A stretch of 64,000 nucleotides of DNA from Lentibacter algarum (GTDB taxonomy: Bacteria; Pseudomonadota; Alphaproteobacteria; Rhodobacterales; Rhodobacteraceae). The stretch is from the NCBI RefSeq assembly GCF_018860975.1, contig NZ_JAHKQI010000002.1:248001-312000 (forward strand), given 5' to 3'. Position 1 is the first letter of the stretch. Every line of letters starts with the position of its first letter. Below the pieces are notes generated by a model. The model ran no database searches. It had not been told where the DNA came from and saw nothing but the letters and a program-made list of their open reading frames with translations. A program made the position numbers and the translations under genes. Shown here in pieces: positions 51,283 to 60,395 of the stretch.

Positions 51283-51747
51283 ATGACGCGCGTTCATTCC
51301 ATATTGCTCAGTTGGTTTATAGCTGTCTGCCTTACTTTGTATGGCCCTTTAGGCATGGCTGCTGCCAGCGGGGCGACCGCGGTTTTCGAAATGGAGATCT
51401 GCGCTGACGGAGGAGTGCAAACCGTTCTTGTCAGTTCCGACGCAGCCCCATTCGCACCAAAGCACAACTGTCATGAGTGTCTCGTTTGTGGCCATGCCAT
51501 GGTCGGGCATGCTGACCTAACAGCAAATATGGGTGTTTCGCCTAGCTCTTGGCTGACAGCCGCAGCGCGCGCCGCCTTCGACACCCCATACATCCAAACC
51601 CAGAATTTTCGCCCGATGCCGCGTGGCCCCCCGAGTGGGCACATGACCATAATGATTCTGCCAGATGTGATCAAATTTGATCTGGCTTTAAACAATCACC
51701 AAACATGCAGCGACGGGCGCCCTCTCACCAAGGACGCTAGCGCATGA
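51283..51747 (+). CDS. nosC: NosC, Cys-rich protein at the head of the nos operon
   Basis: A 154-residue protein with an N-terminal hydrophobic signal or anchor (SILLSWFIAVCLTLYGPLGM) and the motif HNCHECLVCGH, a CX2CX2C arrangement flanked by His that could bind copper or another metal. Paracoccus nos clusters have the order nosCRZDFYLX, where NosC is described as a small CX2CX2C protein of unknown role; the same order is seen here. The ATG at 51283 is preferred to an in-frame codon at 51253, which would lie only 7 bases after the regulatory dyad. The stop overlaps the nosR ATG (ATGA). Confidence 0.75.
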   Translation: MTRVHSILLSWFIAVCLTLYGPLGMAAASGATAVFEMEICADGGVQTVLVSSDAAPFAPKHNCHECLVCGHAMVGHADLTANMGVSPSSWLTAAARAAFDTPYIQTQNFRPMPRGPPSGHMTIMILPDVIKFDLALNNHQTCSDGRPLTKDASA

Positions 51748-53954
51748 CAATTTTCCGTTCTCTCCTAAAAGTTATGGCTTTGGCCGTTGCGATGCTCGCT
51801 TTCGGGCTTCCGGCTACGGCCCAAACTGTCCTTTCCAAGCTGCTGCCTGACATTAACGTCGGAGAGTTGGTTGAAGGTGCTGACGCTTTCGGTGAGGTTC
51901 ACGCAGACATTCCGGCAGTTCAGGTGCTCAAAAACGGGCAGCGCGTTGGTTGGGCTTTTGTCACCTCTGACTACGTGTCGACGACGGGCTATTCGGGCAA
52001 ACCTATACATACAATGGTTGCCGTAGATGACGCCGCGAAAGTCATTGGTGTGCAACTGGTGAAACACTCGGAGCCGATTGTTCTGATCGGCATTCCCGAC
52101 TCGAAGGTTAAGGCCCTTGTGGCGGGTTACACGGGGCTTGATCTGGTTGCCGAAGCCGAGACAGGCGGCACAGCACACGAGCTTGATATCATTTCAGGCG
52201 CAACCGTTACGATCATGGTGATCGACGATTCTATCATTCGTTCGGGCTTGAAAGTAGCGCGGCAGCTGGGGTTGGGCGGGCTTGCTGTCGAGGAGAAAGG
52301 CACGGGGCCCCGGTTCGAGTTCAACCCTGATGCTGAAGCCGCTAGTGACTGGATGACACTTGAGGGCGACGGCACGTTGCGGCGACTTTCACTGGATGTC
52401 GGGCAAGTCAACGAAGCCTTCGCCGCAATGGACGACGAACGCGCCGCCAAGCGGGCAATGAAAGAAGCGCCTGAAACCACGTTCATCGAGATGCAGGCGG
52501 CGCTTGCCTCGCACCCTGCAATTGCTAGGGCATTGCTTGGCGATGCCGTTGCCAAAAATCTTGATGACTGGCTGGAGGAGGGCGACCACGCTGTCGCCAT
52601 TGTTGGGCGCGGGCTCTATTCGTTCAAAGGCTCCGGTTATGTGCGTGGCGGAATTTTTGACAGAATTGTGCTGATCCAGAATGACGTGTCTGTCCGTTTT
52701 CGTGACCGGATGCACAAGCGTATCAACTCCATTGCGGCCTCGGGTGCGCCGGTTTTCAACGAGGCGGACTTGTTCAAAATACCCGCGGACAGCGGGTTTG
52801 ACCCGACGCAGCCATTCCGCATCCAGCTGTTGGTGCACCGTGATGTCGGGGCGATCGAAAAGGTTTTTACCACCTTTGATCTCGCCTACCAGTTGCCGCC
52901 GCAATATGTCCGCGCGCTTGCACCGCCCGTTGCCGCCGAGGTGCCTGCTGCCGTCGAGCAAGTTGCGACGCAGTCAGAACTCGACGCGCAACAAGCGCTT
53001 TGGAAACGTATCTGGGAGGGCAAGACAACAGAGATCATCGTGCTGGGTGTCATGCTGACGGTGCTGACAGCGGTGTTTTTCTTTCAAACATTCGCAACCA
53101 TCAATGCGCGTTGGTTCTTCTGGTTCCGCATGTCGTTCCTGACTGTAACTCTGGTTTACCTCGGCTGGTATGCCAATGCGCAGCTTTCGGTTGTTAACCT
53201 TATGGCGCTGTTTGGCTCACTGGTTTCCGGCTTTAGCTGGCAGGCGTTTTTGCTTGATCCATTGACGTTTATCTTGTGGTTCGCGGTTGCGGCGTCGCTG
53301 CTGTTCTGGGGTCGCGGCGCTTACTGTGGTTGGCTTTGCCCGTTTGGCGCGCTGCAAGAGCTGACCAACCGCATCGGGCGCGCGCTGCATATCCCGCAGT
53401 GGACGCTTCCCTGGGGGCTTCACGAGCGCCTGTGGCCGCTTAAATACATGATCTTTCTTGGGCTGTTTGGTGTCTCTCTTATGAGCATCGAGAGAGCCGA
53501 GCATCTGGCAGAGATCGAACCGTTCAAGACGGCCATTGTTCTCAACTTTGTTCGGGCTTGGCCGTTTGTTGCCTATGTCGCGGCCCTGCTCATTGCCGGA
53601 TTGTTTGTCGAGCGCTTCTTCTGTCGTTACCTCTGCCCGCTCGGTGCAGCGCTGGCTATTCCGGCACGTTTGCGGATGTTTGACTGGCTGAAGCGCTATC
53701 ACGAGTGCGGCAACCCCTGCCAAAGCTGCGCGCATCAATGCCCTGTTCAGGCGATCCACCCGACTGGTGAGATCAACCCGAACGAGTGCATCAACTGCCT
53801 GCATTGTCAGGTTCTCTACCAGTCCGAAACCATCTGCCCTGTTGTGATCAAGAAAGCCAAACGCCGCGCCAAAGACGCTGCTGGCCCTGATCTTGCACGC
53901 TTCGTTGGGCATCCGAACCAAAAACAAACACCACCAAACCTAGGAAAGGGATGA
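51744..53954 (+). CDS. nosR: NosR, membrane flavo-/ferredoxin protein for N2O reduction
   Basis: Electron donor and maturation factor for N2O reductase. The 736-residue protein has a signal peptide (1-26), a periplasmic FMN-binding domain with the covalent FMN site SGATVT (about 150), several transmembrane helices (about 430-640) with polyferredoxin-like Cys motifs facing the cytoplasm ([30 protein letters not shown]), and a C-terminal 2x[4Fe-4S] ferredoxin region ([28 protein letters not shown]). NosX downstream is expected to attach the FMN. Confidence 0.96.
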   Translation: MTIFRSLLKVMALAVAMLAFGLPATAQTVLSKLLPDINVGELVEGADAFGEVHADIPAVQVLKNGQRVGWAFVTSDYVSTTGYSGKPIHTMVAVDDAAKVIGVQLVKHSEPIVLIGIPDSKVKALVAGYTGLDLVAEAETGGTAHELDIISGATVTIMVIDDSIIRSGLKVARQLGLGGLAVEEKGTGPRFEFNPDAEAASDWMTLEGDGTLRRLSLDVGQVNEAFAAMDDERAAKRAMKEAPETTFIEMQAALASHPAIARALLGDAVAKNLDDWLEEGDHAVAIVGRGLYSFKGSGYVRGGIFDRIVLIQNDVSVRFRDRMHKRINSIAASGAPVFNEADLFKIPADSGFDPTQPFRIQLLVHRDVGAIEKVFTTFDLAYQLPPQYVRALAPPVAAEVPAAVEQVATQSELDAQQALWKRIWEGKTTEIIVLGVMLTVLTAVFFFQTFATINARWFFWFRMSFLTVTLVYLGWYANAQLSVVNLMALFGSLVSGFSWQAFLLDPLTFILWFAVAASLLFWGRGAYCGWLCPFGALQELTNRIGRALHIPQWTLPWGLHERLWPLKYMIFLGLFGVSLMSIERAEHLAEIEPFKTAIVLNFVRAWPFVAYVAALLIAGLFVERFFCRYLCPLGAALAIPARLRMFDWLKRYHECGNPCQSCAHQCPVQAIHPTGEINPNECINCLHCQVLYQSETICPVVIKKAKRRAKDAAGPDLARFVGHPNQKQTPPNLGKG

Positions 53955-55897
53955 AAATGTCAGAAGGTAACAAACTACCAATCACACGCAGAAGCCTGCT
54001 TGGAGCAACTGCCGGAGGCGCAGCGCTTGCTGGCGCTCTTGGCACGCGCGCAATGCTGACGGGGTCTGTCGCGGCTGGAGCGGCCACATTGGCGAGCACA
54101 ACAAGCGCTCGCGCTGCCGCCGGCGCCGAAGTTGGGCCAGGCCAGCTTGATGAATACTACGGTTTCTGGTCATCGGGCCAAGCAGGCGAGATGCGAATTC
54201 TCGGCATCCCGTCAATGCGCGAGCTTATGCGCATACCGGTGTTCAACACGTGCTCGGCAACGGGCTGGGGCATCACCAACGAGTCCAAGAAGATCCTCAC
54301 CGAGGGCCTGACCGAGAAGACCAAGAAACAACTGGCTGCCAACGGCCACGAGTTCCCACCGAACGGCGATTTGCACCACCCGCACATGTCCTTCACCGAA
54401 GGCACATATGACGGCCGTTTCCTGTTTATGAACGACAAAGCCAACACCCGCGTGGCGCGTGTGCGTTGCGACGTGATGAAATGCGACAAGATCCTCGAGA
54501 TCCCCAATGCCAAAGCGATCCATGGTCTGCGTCCGCAAAAATGGCCGCGCACCAATTATGTCTTCTGTAACGGTGAAGACGAGATCCCGATGGTTAATGA
54601 CGGTAAGATTCTGGATGAGCCAGAGAAGTATGTAAACTTCTACACCGCGGTAAACGCTGACGAAATGACAGTCGCGTGGCAGGTGATGGTGTCAGGCAAC
54701 CTCGATAACACCGACTGCGACTATGATGGCAAATACGCCTTCTCGACATGCTACAACTCGGAAATGGGCATGACACTTGCCGATATGACCGAGGCGGACA
54801 TGGACCATGTCGTTGTCTTCAACATCGCCGAAATCGAAGCTGGCATCGAAGCGGGTGATTTCATCGAGCTCAACGGCGTGAAGGTTCTGGACGGGCGCAA
54901 AGGGCAGAACAAAAAGTACACCCGCTACATCCCGATCCCGAACAACCCGCACGGCTGCAACATGGCGCCGGATAAGATTCACCTCTGTATTGCCGGCAAG
55001 CTGTCGCCGACTGTTTCAGTGATCGACGTGCGCAAGCTTGATGCTGTGTTCAACGACGAGGCCGAGCCGCGCAGCTGTGTTGTTGCCGAGCCAGAGCTGG
55101 GCCTTGGCCCGCTTCACACCGCGTTTGATGGCACGGGCCACGCCTACACCACGCTGTTTCTTGATAGTCAGGTTGTTAAGTGGAACATCGAAGACGCGAT
55201 CAAGCTCTACAATGGTGAAGACGCCGACCCGATCCGCCTTAAAAAGGACGTGCACTACCAGCCGGGTCACAACTCGACAGTCATGGGCGAAACGCTTGAG
55301 GCAACCGACAAATACTATCTGACGATGAACAAGTTCTCGAAAGACCGGTTCCTCAATGTTGGCCCGCTTAAGCCGGAAAACGAACAGCTGTTTGTTATTG
55401 ACGGTGATGACATGACGATGGTTCACGACGGCCCGACATTTGCCGAGCCACACGACAGTATCATCGTTGACCCTAGTAAAGTGAACCCGAACTCTGTCTG
55501 GGATCGAAACGACCCGATGTGGGCTGACGCGCGTGCGCAGGCTGAAATTGATGAGGTTGATCTGGATGACTGGCAAGACACTGTTATTCGCGATGGCAAC
55601 AAAGTCCGCGTTTATATGTCGAGCCAAGCACCAAACTTTGCGCTGGAAACCTTCACTGTGAAGGAGGGCGACGAAGTCACTGTGTATGTGACCAACCTTG
55701 ATGACATCGACGATCTGACCCACGGTTTCACAATGGGCAATCACGGTGTGGCTATGGAAGTTGGCCCGCAGGCGACATCATCAGTTACCTTCGTGGCGGC
55801 AACGCCGGGTGTGTTCTGGTATTACTGCCAGTGGTTCTGTCACGCGCTGCACATGGAAATGCGTGGCCGGATGTTTGTTGAACCGAAAGACGCTTAA
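53951..55897 (+). CDS. nosZ: Nitrous-oxide reductase, Tat-dependent (clade I)
   Basis: Periplasmic copper enzyme that reduces N2O to N2. The 648-residue precursor begins with a Tat signal ([18 protein letters not shown]), which marks clade I. The beta-propeller with the CuZ site carries [22 protein letters not shown] and [20 protein letters not shown] with the expected histidines. The C-terminal cupredoxin domain has the complete CuA motif [17 protein letters not shown]. It overlaps the nosR stop by 4 bases. CTAGGAAAGGG precedes the ATG. Confidence 0.98.
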   Translation: MKMSEGNKLPITRRSLLGATAGGAALAGALGTRAMLTGSVAAGAATLASTTSARAAAGAEVGPGQLDEYYGFWSSGQAGEMRILGIPSMRELMRIPVFNTCSATGWGITNESKKILTEGLTEKTKKQLAANGHEFPPNGDLHHPHMSFTEGTYDGRFLFMNDKANTRVARVRCDVMKCDKILEIPNAKAIHGLRPQKWPRTNYVFCNGEDEIPMVNDGKILDEPEKYVNFYTAVNADEMTVAWQVMVSGNLDNTDCDYDGKYAFSTCYNSEMGMTLADMTEADMDHVVVFNIAEIEAGIEAGDFIELNGVKVLDGRKGQNKKYTRYIPIPNNPHGCNMAPDKIHLCIAGKLSPTVSVIDVRKLDAVFNDEAEPRSCVVAEPELGLGPLHTAFDGTGHAYTTLFLDSQVVKWNIEDAIKLYNGEDADPIRLKKDVHYQPGHNSTVMGETLEATDKYYLTMNKFSKDRFLNVGPLKPENEQLFVIDGDDMTMVHDGPTFAEPHDSIIVDPSKVNPNSVWDRNDPMWADARAQAEIDEVDLDDWQDTVIRDGNKVRVYMSSQAPNFALETFTVKEGDEVTVYVTNLDDIDDLTHGFTMGNHGVAMEVGPQATSSVTFVAATPGVFWYYCQWFCHALHMEMRGRMFVEPKDA

Positions 55898-55899
55898 GC

Positions 55900-57231
55900 A
55901 TGTTTCGCGCCCTGACATTCCTGTTGGTTGCACTCACGGCTCTGCCCCTTTGGGCGGCAGAGTTGCGGGTGCCGTCAACGTCAGGGGGCTTGGCGCAGGC
56001 CATCGCCGGAGCCAATTCCGGCGATGTGCTTATCCTTGAAGCGGGTCGCCACGCGGGCCCCATTGTTATTGACCGCCCCCTGACACTGACAGGGACGCAT
56101 GACGCCGTTATTGATGGCATGGGGCAAGGCACAGTTGTGACCATCGACGCTACGGATGTGACCATCAAAGGGCTCACGATTGTTGGCTCTGGGCTGAACA
56201 GTCAAGAGACAGATGCAGGCGTCAAGATCCTGAAAAAGGCCGACCGCGCGCTTGTTGAGGGCAACCGTGTGCTTGGCAACTTGCATGGTATAGACGTCCA
56301 CGGCGGACATGATGCTGTGGTGCGTGGAAACACGATTGAGGGCACACGTAACCCGCGCATGAACGACCGCGGGAATGGAATTTATGTTTGGAATTCGCCG
56401 GGCACGGTTGTTGAGGGCAACTCGGTGCGGTGGGGGCGTGACGGGATATTTTCCAATACCTCGCGCAAAGGCATTTACCGCAACAACCTGTTCCGCGATC
56501 TGCGTTTTGCCGTGCATTATATGTATACCAACAACTCCGAAGTGTCGGGGAATGTTTCGATCGGTAATCATCTCGGTTATGCGATCATGTTTTCCAACCG
56601 CGTGATCTTGAAGAACAATCTCAGCCTGTCTGATACCAGCCACGGGGTGATGCTTAACTTCGCCAACAACGCCGATGTTTCGGGAAACCTCGTGCGTGGC
56701 GGTGCCAATCGCTGCACGTTTATCTACAATGCGCATAAGAATATTATCACCGGCAACCGCTTTGAAGGCTGCAACATCGGCATCCATTTTACCGCCGGTT
56801 CCGAGCGCAACGTGCTGACGGGCAATGCCTTCATCGGCAACCGGACGCAAGTGAAGTATGTTGGAACGCGCGACATCGAATGGAGCTTTGAAGGCCGTGG
56901 CAATTACTGGTCTGATCACCCCGGTTTTGACCTTGGCGGTGACGGTATTGCTGACAGCCCGTTTCGCCCGAATGATCTGATGGATCACATCCTGTGGTCG
57001 CAACCCGCCGCCTCATTGCTTACCGGTGCGCCTGCGGTGCAACTCGTCCGCTGGACGCAATCCAGCTTTCCTGCGACGCTCCCCGGTGGCGTGGTTGACA
57101 GCGCGCCGCTCATGGCTGCGCCTGTTCTATCAGTCCCACAACAATATGCCGCCTTGGAGGCCAAAGCCGCCGCCAACCGAAATGAAAGACAGGTTGATGA
57201 CTTCGACATTGATGATCTCTCATCTCACTAA
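55900..57231 (+). CDS. nosD: NosD, periplasmic copper-site maturation protein
   Basis: Periplasmic parallel beta-helix protein required for CuZ assembly with the ABC transporter NosFY. The 443-residue protein has a signal peptide (FRALTFLLVALTALPLWAAE), many short PbH1-type beta-helix repeats (NRVLGNLHGIDVHGGHDAVV; NNLFRDLRFAVHYMYTNNSE; GNVSIGNHLGYAIMFSNRVI) and an end domain with WSFEGRGNYWSDHPGFDL. It starts 2 bases after nosZ and overlaps nosF. Confidence 0.95.
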   Translation: MFRALTFLLVALTALPLWAAELRVPSTSGGLAQAIAGANSGDVLILEAGRHAGPIVIDRPLTLTGTHDAVIDGMGQGTVVTIDATDVTIKGLTIVGSGLNSQETDAGVKILKKADRALVEGNRVLGNLHGIDVHGGHDAVVRGNTIEGTRNPRMNDRGNGIYVWNSPGTVVEGNSVRWGRDGIFSNTSRKGIYRNNLFRDLRFAVHYMYTNNSEVSGNVSIGNHLGYAIMFSNRVILKNNLSLSDTSHGVMLNFANNADVSGNLVRGGANRCTFIYNAHKNIITGNRFEGCNIGIHFTAGSERNVLTGNAFIGNRTQVKYVGTRDIEWSFEGRGNYWSDHPGFDLGGDGIADSPFRPNDLMDHILWSQPAASLLTGAPAVQLVRWTQSSFPATLPGGVVDSAPLMAAPVLSVPQQYAALEAKAAANRNERQVDDFDIDDLSSH

Positions 57232-58093
57232 GACTTTTGAAGGGGTCAAGGCCCTGACAGATGTTTCACTGAGTGTCGCTTCCGGCGAGCGGGTGGCTCT
57301 GCTGGGCCACAACGGCGCTGGCAAGTCGACGTTGATGAAAGTCATTCTGGGTTTGATTTCGGCAGATCATGGCGAGGTTTCTGTCTGCGGTGCTGCTCCG
57401 GGCAACGCCGCGGCGCGCGAACATGTGGCTTACCTGCCCGAAAATGCTGCCTTTCACCCAGCGCTCACCGGGCTTGAACAGATCACTTACTATATGCGCT
57501 TGCGCAACGAAGCAGCATCCGGCGCGATGGATTTGCTTGACCGTGTCGGCCTTGCGCATGCAGCCAAGCGCCGGATCGGCACCTACTCCAAAGGTATGCG
57601 CCAGCGGGTTGGTCTCGCGCAGGCTCTCATCGGGCATCCGCGCCTCTTGGTGCTTGATGAGCCAACCAGCGGGCTTGACCCTGTCTCGCGCCGCGACTTT
57701 TACGCGTTGCTGGATGGACTGGCCGCCGACGGTGCTGCGATCCTGCTGTCGAGCCATGCCTTGACCGAGGTTGAAGCGCGCACCGACAAACTGCTGATCC
57801 TGTCAGGCGGCAAGATGGTTGCGGAAGGTTCACTACCCGAACTCAGACGCGAAGCCGCGCTGCCTGTCTCGATGCAATTGCATGCAATAAACGGCTATGA
57901 CACCGATATCATGAAGGCCTTTCCGGCAGCTATCCGGGCCAACGGCGTGTTGCAGCTTGCCTGCTCGCAAGACGAAAAGCTGGCAACTTTGGCGCGTATC
58001 TCAAAACTGCATAGCAAGCTCGCCGATGTCGAAGTGATCCCGCCTAGTCTCGAAGATATTTATAGCCACTTCAGCCGGAGAGACGGACAATGA
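57197..58093 (+). CDS. nosF: NosF, ATPase of the Nos ABC transporter
   Basis: Cytoplasmic ATPase partner of NosY, implicated in sulfur or copper supply for CuZ. The protein has Walker A LGHNGAGKST, signature YSKGMRQRVGLAQAL, Walker B LLVLDEPTSGLD and switch His in LLSSHALTEVE. About 298 residues from the chosen start (MTSTLMISHLTKTFEGVKAL). Starts at 57182 or 57212 are also possible, and no ribosome-binding site decides; an ATG at 57026 is too far into nosD. It overlaps nosD by about 35 bases and nosY by 4. Confidence 0.93.
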   Translation: MTSTLMISHLTKTFEGVKALTDVSLSVASGERVALLGHNGAGKSTLMKVILGLISADHGEVSVCGAAPGNAAAREHVAYLPENAAFHPALTGLEQITYYMRLRNEAASGAMDLLDRVGLAHAAKRRIGTYSKGMRQRVGLAQALIGHPRLLVLDEPTSGLDPVSRRDFYALLDGLAADGAAILLSSHALTEVEARTDKLLILSGGKMVAEGSLPELRREAALPVSMQLHAINGYDTDIMKAFPAAIRANGVLQLACSQDEKLATLARISKLHSKLADVEVIPPSLEDIYSHFSRRDGQ

Positions 58094-58914
58094 TAGCGCG
58101 CATCTTTGCCACAGCTTCGAGTGAGCTTCATATCGCACGGCGCAACCGGTGGGTGCTTATCGCAGTGCTGCTTATGGTGGTCTTTTCAGTTGTATTGTCA
58201 GCGGCCGGATCAGCTCCGACTGGTGCACTTGGCGCTGACCGCTTGTCTGTTGTCGTGGCCTCGCTCACATCGCTCTCGGTCTATCTCGTGCCTCTGGTCG
58301 CGCTGCTGATGTCGTTTGACGCGGTTGCAGGTGAAGTCGAACGCGGGACACTGCCCTTGCTGCTCACCTATCCGGTGGCACGCTGGGAGGTGCTGGCAGG
58401 CAAGCTTGTCGCACACACAGCGATACTGGTTGTCGCGATCGCGGCGGGCTATGGCGCTGCCGCAGTCCTCACGATGTTTGCGGATTCCGCAGCGACATCC
58501 GGCCTTGCATCGCTCTGGCGGTTGACTTGGACATCGGTTTTGCTTGGCGCAACCTTTCTGGGAATAGGCTATGCGCTGTCGTCTCTAGCGCGCCGTGTTT
58601 CGGGCGCAGCAGGGCTGGCGATCGGGCTTTGGCTTGGTCTTGTTGTGCTCTACGATCTGGGCTTGCTTGCAGCGGTCGTTGCCGACAATGGAGGCGGCTT
58701 CACAACAAAGGTGTTTCCGCTGGCGCTGTTGGCCAACCCCGCTGACGCTTTTCGTTTGTTCAACCTGACAGCCTCGCAAGCTGCTCAAGCCGCTGCTGGT
58801 GTCGGGGGTGCGGCTTATGCCGTTCCGCTTTGGCAATCACTACTGTCTGTCGCCGTTTGGCCGCTGATATCGCTCGGTCTAGCGGCAATGGCTTTTCGAA
58901 GGGTCGAACCATGA
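58090..58914 (+). CDS. nosY: NosY, membrane permease of the Nos ABC transporter
   Basis: A 274-residue integral membrane protein with about six helices (VLIAVLLMVVFSVVLSAAGS; SLTSLSVYLVPLVALLMSF; AILVVAIAAGYGAAAVLTMF; GAAGLAIGLWLGLVVLYDLG). It contains DAVAGEVERGTLPLLLTYPV, the cytoplasmic coupling segment typical of ABC-2-type permeases. It forms the transporter with NosF for CuZ assembly. ATG overlaps the nosF stop and its own stop overlaps nosL (ATGA). Confidence 0.95.
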   Translation: MIARIFATASSELHIARRNRWVLIAVLLMVVFSVVLSAAGSAPTGALGADRLSVVVASLTSLSVYLVPLVALLMSFDAVAGEVERGTLPLLLTYPVARWEVLAGKLVAHTAILVVAIAAGYGAAAVLTMFADSAATSGLASLWRLTWTSVLLGATFLGIGYALSSLARRVSGAAGLAIGLWLGLVVLYDLGLLAAVVADNGGGFTTKVFPLALLANPADAFRLFNLTASQAAQAAAGVGGAAYAVPLWQSLLSVAVWPLISLGLAAMAFRRVEP

Positions 58915-59477
58915 AGGCGCTGGGCTTCACACTTGCTCTAATAGTGCTGGCCGCCTGCAAGCAGGAGGCCATGCAAGACACCTCTCCGGTGTCGCTTAAC
59001 GCTGATGCTGTCGGGCATTACTGCCAGATGAACCTGCTCGAGCATGACGGCCCCAAGGGGCAGGCGCATCTGGCTGGCCTTCCTGCAGCGCCGTTGTTCT
59101 TCAGTCAAGTGCGGGACGCGGTTGCCTACATGCGGATGCCCGAACAAAGCCATGCCATCCTGACTGTTTGGGTCAATGATATGGGTGCCGAGGGTGCGAC
59201 ATGGAAAGCGCCCGGCGCTGACAATTGGATCACAGCCGATGAGGCGTTCTATGTTGTCGGAGCGCAGGTCATTGGCGGCATGGGAGCGCCAGAGGTTGTG
59301 CCATTTTTGCAAGAGGCAAAAGCTGCCGCGTTTGCAGAAATAAACGGCGGCAACGTTATGCGCTTTGCAGAAATACCGGATAGCGCTGTGCTGGCTCCTG
59401 TGGCTTTGGACGGCGAAGAAACAGACCGCGAATTTGAAGATCGTCTGCGCGCGCTTTCGCGCGAGAATGGAGAGTAA
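58911..59477 (+). CDS. nosL: NosL, copper chaperone lipoprotein
   Basis: Cu(I)-binding outer-membrane lipoprotein that delivers copper to NosZ. The 188-residue precursor has lipobox LAAC (ALIVLAACKQEA), the copper-binding HYCQMNLLEHDGPKGQAHL segment with conserved Cys and Met, and WVNDMGAEGATW with AFYVVGAQVIGGMGAPEVVP. The start overlaps the nosY stop by 4 bases. Confidence 0.95.
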   Translation: MKALGFTLALIVLAACKQEAMQDTSPVSLNADAVGHYCQMNLLEHDGPKGQAHLAGLPAAPLFFSQVRDAVAYMRMPEQSHAILTVWVNDMGAEGATWKAPGADNWITADEAFYVVGAQVIGGMGAPEVVPFLQEAKAAAFAEINGGNVMRFAEIPDSAVLAPVALDGEETDREFEDRLRALSRENGE

Positions 59478-59481
59478 ACCC

Positions 59482-60390
59482 ATGACCACCCGACGCCGTT
59501 TTTTAACCATCAGCGCAGCTGCCATCGCGCTTCCCAAGGCCTTGCATGCCGAAGCTCTCTACATGTGGCAAGGCACGGCCCTTGGTGCGCGGGCAACGCT
59601 ACGGCTGGCACACCCTGATGCCGAGGCGATCAGCGCGCGCGTTGCCGCCGAGATATCCCGTCTTGAGGGTATCTTCAGCCTCTTCCGGAAAGACAGCGCC
59701 CTGTCGCAGCTCAACCAAACTGCAAGGTTGCAGGAACCGCCTTTCGAGCTACTGGAGTGTCTTTCGCTGGCCAACGCGGTTTACTCTGCCAGCGGTGGGC
59801 GGTTTGATCCGACCATCCAGCCGCTCTGGGCGGCCTATGCCGAGGCTTTAGCTATTGAAAAGCTGCCAAGCAAGAATGCCCTGAAAGAAGCTAGAGCGTT
59901 AACGGGCTGGACGCATGTCGCGTTCGACACATCAAGCGTTACGATGCGCCCGGGAATGGCGCTCACATTAAACGGCATCGCGCAGGGCTATATCGCTGAC
60001 CGCGTGGCTGAATTGCTCGAAGCGGAAGGCCTAACAAATATTCTGATCGACACCGGCGAGTTTCGCGCCTTGGGCACGCAACCTGACGGAACTGCGTGGC
60101 CAATCAAGCTTGCGGCAGGTGGCGAAGTGCCTCTTACTATGCGCGCCCTTGCGACGTCTGCGCCGCTTGGCACAACCTTTGACGAGGCCGCAAAACTTGG
60201 ACACATCCTTGACCCGCGCTCGGGGCTACCGTCAAAGGCCAACTGGCGGGAGATAACGGTTTCTGCCCGGTCAGCGGCCCTGGCTGACGCTCTGTCCACC
60301 AGTGCATGTCTGTTTGCAACGCGAAGCGAGATCGTCAGTTGTCTGTCGCGCTTCAAAGGCAGCCGTCTTGAGGCAAGTCGCACAATGTAG
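59482..60390 (+). CDS. nosX: NosX, FAD:protein FMN transferase (ApbE family)
   Basis: Periplasmic flavinyltransferase thought to attach FMN covalently to NosR. The 302-residue protein has a Tat-type signal (TTRRRFLTISAAAIALPKAL) and ApbE blocks: FSLFRKDSALSQLNQ, GGRFDPTIQPLW, TLNGIAQGYIADRVAELLEA, NILIDTGEFRALG and GHILDPRSGLPSKANWREIT. ATG 59482 begins the Tat signal. Last gene of the nos operon; its end is 5 bases from the convergent aminotransferase gene. Confidence 0.94.
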   Translation: MTTRRRFLTISAAAIALPKALHAEALYMWQGTALGARATLRLAHPDAEAISARVAAEISRLEGIFSLFRKDSALSQLNQTARLQEPPFELLECLSLANAVYSASGGRFDPTIQPLWAAYAEALAIEKLPSKNALKEARALTGWTHVAFDTSSVTMRPGMALTLNGIAQGYIADRVAELLEAEGLTNILIDTGEFRALGTQPDGTAWPIKLAAGGEVPLTMRALATSAPLGTTFDEAAKLGHILDPRSGLPSKANWREITVSARSAALADALSTSACLFATRSEIVSCLSRFKGSRLEASRTM

Positions 60391-60395
60391 CCGCG

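Noticed and set aside
55981-57003. 340-codon open frame on the minus strand opposite nosD
   Set aside because: It is the antisense of a well-recognised gene, has no family features, and is explained by codon bias and high GC.
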